From NCBI RefSeq assembly GCF_005117025.1, contig NZ_SWCO01000010.1:1-64000 (forward strand): a stretch of DNA of 64,000 nt, written 5' to 3'. This DNA comes from Alteromonas portus. Lineage in GTDB: Bacteria; Pseudomonadota; Gammaproteobacteria; Enterobacterales; Alteromonadaceae. Under the pieces are notes generated by a model. That model was not told where the DNA came from. It ran no database searches and saw nothing but the letters and a program-made list of their open reading frames with translations. Of the stretch, positions 63,594-64,000 are shown one piece after another (within the stretch, counting starts at the first letter, position 1; each line of letters opens with the position of its first letter). The translations under genes were made by a program, and so were the position numbers.

Positions 63594-64000
63594 CTATAAG
63601 GATGTAAAAATACCAACAGACTCGAAGATTTTTCTCATCTTTTTAACGCCATTTTGGTAAGAAAAATTCTCCCTAGCTAGTATTTCGCTATTTTCACTAA
63701 ACTGTTTCCAAAGTTTGTCGTCGTCATACAGCTTTATAATTGCCTCAATCCACTCGTCTACGTCGTCGGCAATTATTGTATTAATTCCATTTGTGAGACC
63801 AGTTCCTTCCGCAGCGATGGGAGTGAGAATAGTAGGCGTAGCATAAGCTAAAGCGTCTAAAACTTTCCCTTTGATACCCGCGCCAGAGAGTAAAGGCGCG
63901 ATAAATACCTTGTGATCGTGGTAAACGCCGTCTAATGTTTCTGCAAAACCTTTAACCTTTACATTATCAGTTTCAAAGTCCTTGAAATGTTCAGGCATTT
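63594..64000 (-). CDS. Glycosyltransferase (GT4-like), C-terminal fragment cut by the window edge
   Basis: The frame is open to the right edge; the in-frame ATG at 63998 is internal. What is visible is the donor-binding end of a GT-B enzyme: VFIAPLLSGAGIKGKVLDAL, then ATPTILTPIAAEGTGL and the long C-terminal helix that crosses back to the N-domain. The Glu of the usual ExxxxxxxE motif is not conserved (GIKGKVLDAL), as in many GT4-like enzymes of glycan clusters. It suggests that glycan genes continue beyond the window. Confidence 0.75.
   Translation of the reverse strand, partial: MPEHFKDFETDNVKVKGFAETLDGVYHDHKVFIAPLLSGAGIKGKVLDALAYATPTILTPIAAEGTGLTNGINTIIADDVDEWIEAIIKLYDDDKLWKQFSENSEILARENFSYQNGVKKMRKIFESVGIFTSL

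Noticed and set aside
1..64000. tRNA, rRNA, riboswitch or prophage genes
   Set aside because: I scanned by eye for cloverleaf-like ends, conserved rRNA words, integrases and phage structural proteins and saw none. A covariance-model search would be decisive for small RNAs.

Overview
The window looks like chromosome of a marine gammaproteobacterium, most likely Alteromonas or a close relative. This is inferred from moderate base composition, Ugd, Rfb and NhaR proteins of gammaproteobacterial type, and a surface-glycan locus mixed with several sulfotransferase-fold genes and very large secreted proteins. I see no rRNA, tRNA, CRISPR array, complete insertion sequence or prophage.

Layout. 0.4-1.2 kb: a periplasmic protein made of ten exact 15-residue repeats. 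1.4-5.7 kb: a TolC / HlyD / ABC-exporter operon whose ABC subunit has lost every recognisable ATPase motif. 5.8-10.4 kb: an NhaR-type regulator, a YkgJ-type cysteine-cluster protein and a large lipoprotein, among four copies of a short GGGGTCAGAGTAC motif; two copies form a 19-bp inverted pair around the YkgJ gene. 10.4-20.1 kb: ugd, then leftward runs making dTDP-rhamnose (rfbA, C, D, B) and carrying the last step to GDP-fucose (fcl) with gmm, a glycosyltransferase, a sulfotransferase and small partners. 20.3-24.7 kb: a giant subtilisin. 25-28.5 kb: a patatin-like lipase and two proteins of unknown function. 29-45.7 kb: a second glycan locus (WcbI-like, GT32, two coiled-coil proteins, GT2 plus fucosyltransferase-like fusion, pyruvyltransferase-like, several sulfotransferases, gmd). 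45.8-47.8 kb: a secreted glycosidase-like protein and a hexapeptide acetyltransferase. 47.9-63.4 kb: three more giant secreted proteins, a membrane-tethered HTH/TPR regulator and a DUF7948-type protein. 63.6 kb to the edge: the end of another glycosyltransferase.

How the genes may work together (inference). The two loci together supply UDP-glucuronate, dTDP-rhamnose and GDP-fucose, with glycosyltransferases and five sulfotransferase-fold domains. This fits a sulfated, acidic, deoxysugar-rich surface polysaccharide or glycan. No flippase, polymerase or export gene for it is in view. The four giant proteins (about 1465, 1533, 1462 and 1023 residues) have different N-terminal parts (subtilisin; DUF11-like repeats; PQQ propeller with two vWA domains; an unrecognised domain). 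All end in the same module of six FG-GAP/VCBS blades of about 49 residues, most preceded by calcium-binding DxDGDG runs. That shared C-terminus, and its closeness to the sulfated-glycan genes, is the most distinctive feature of the window.
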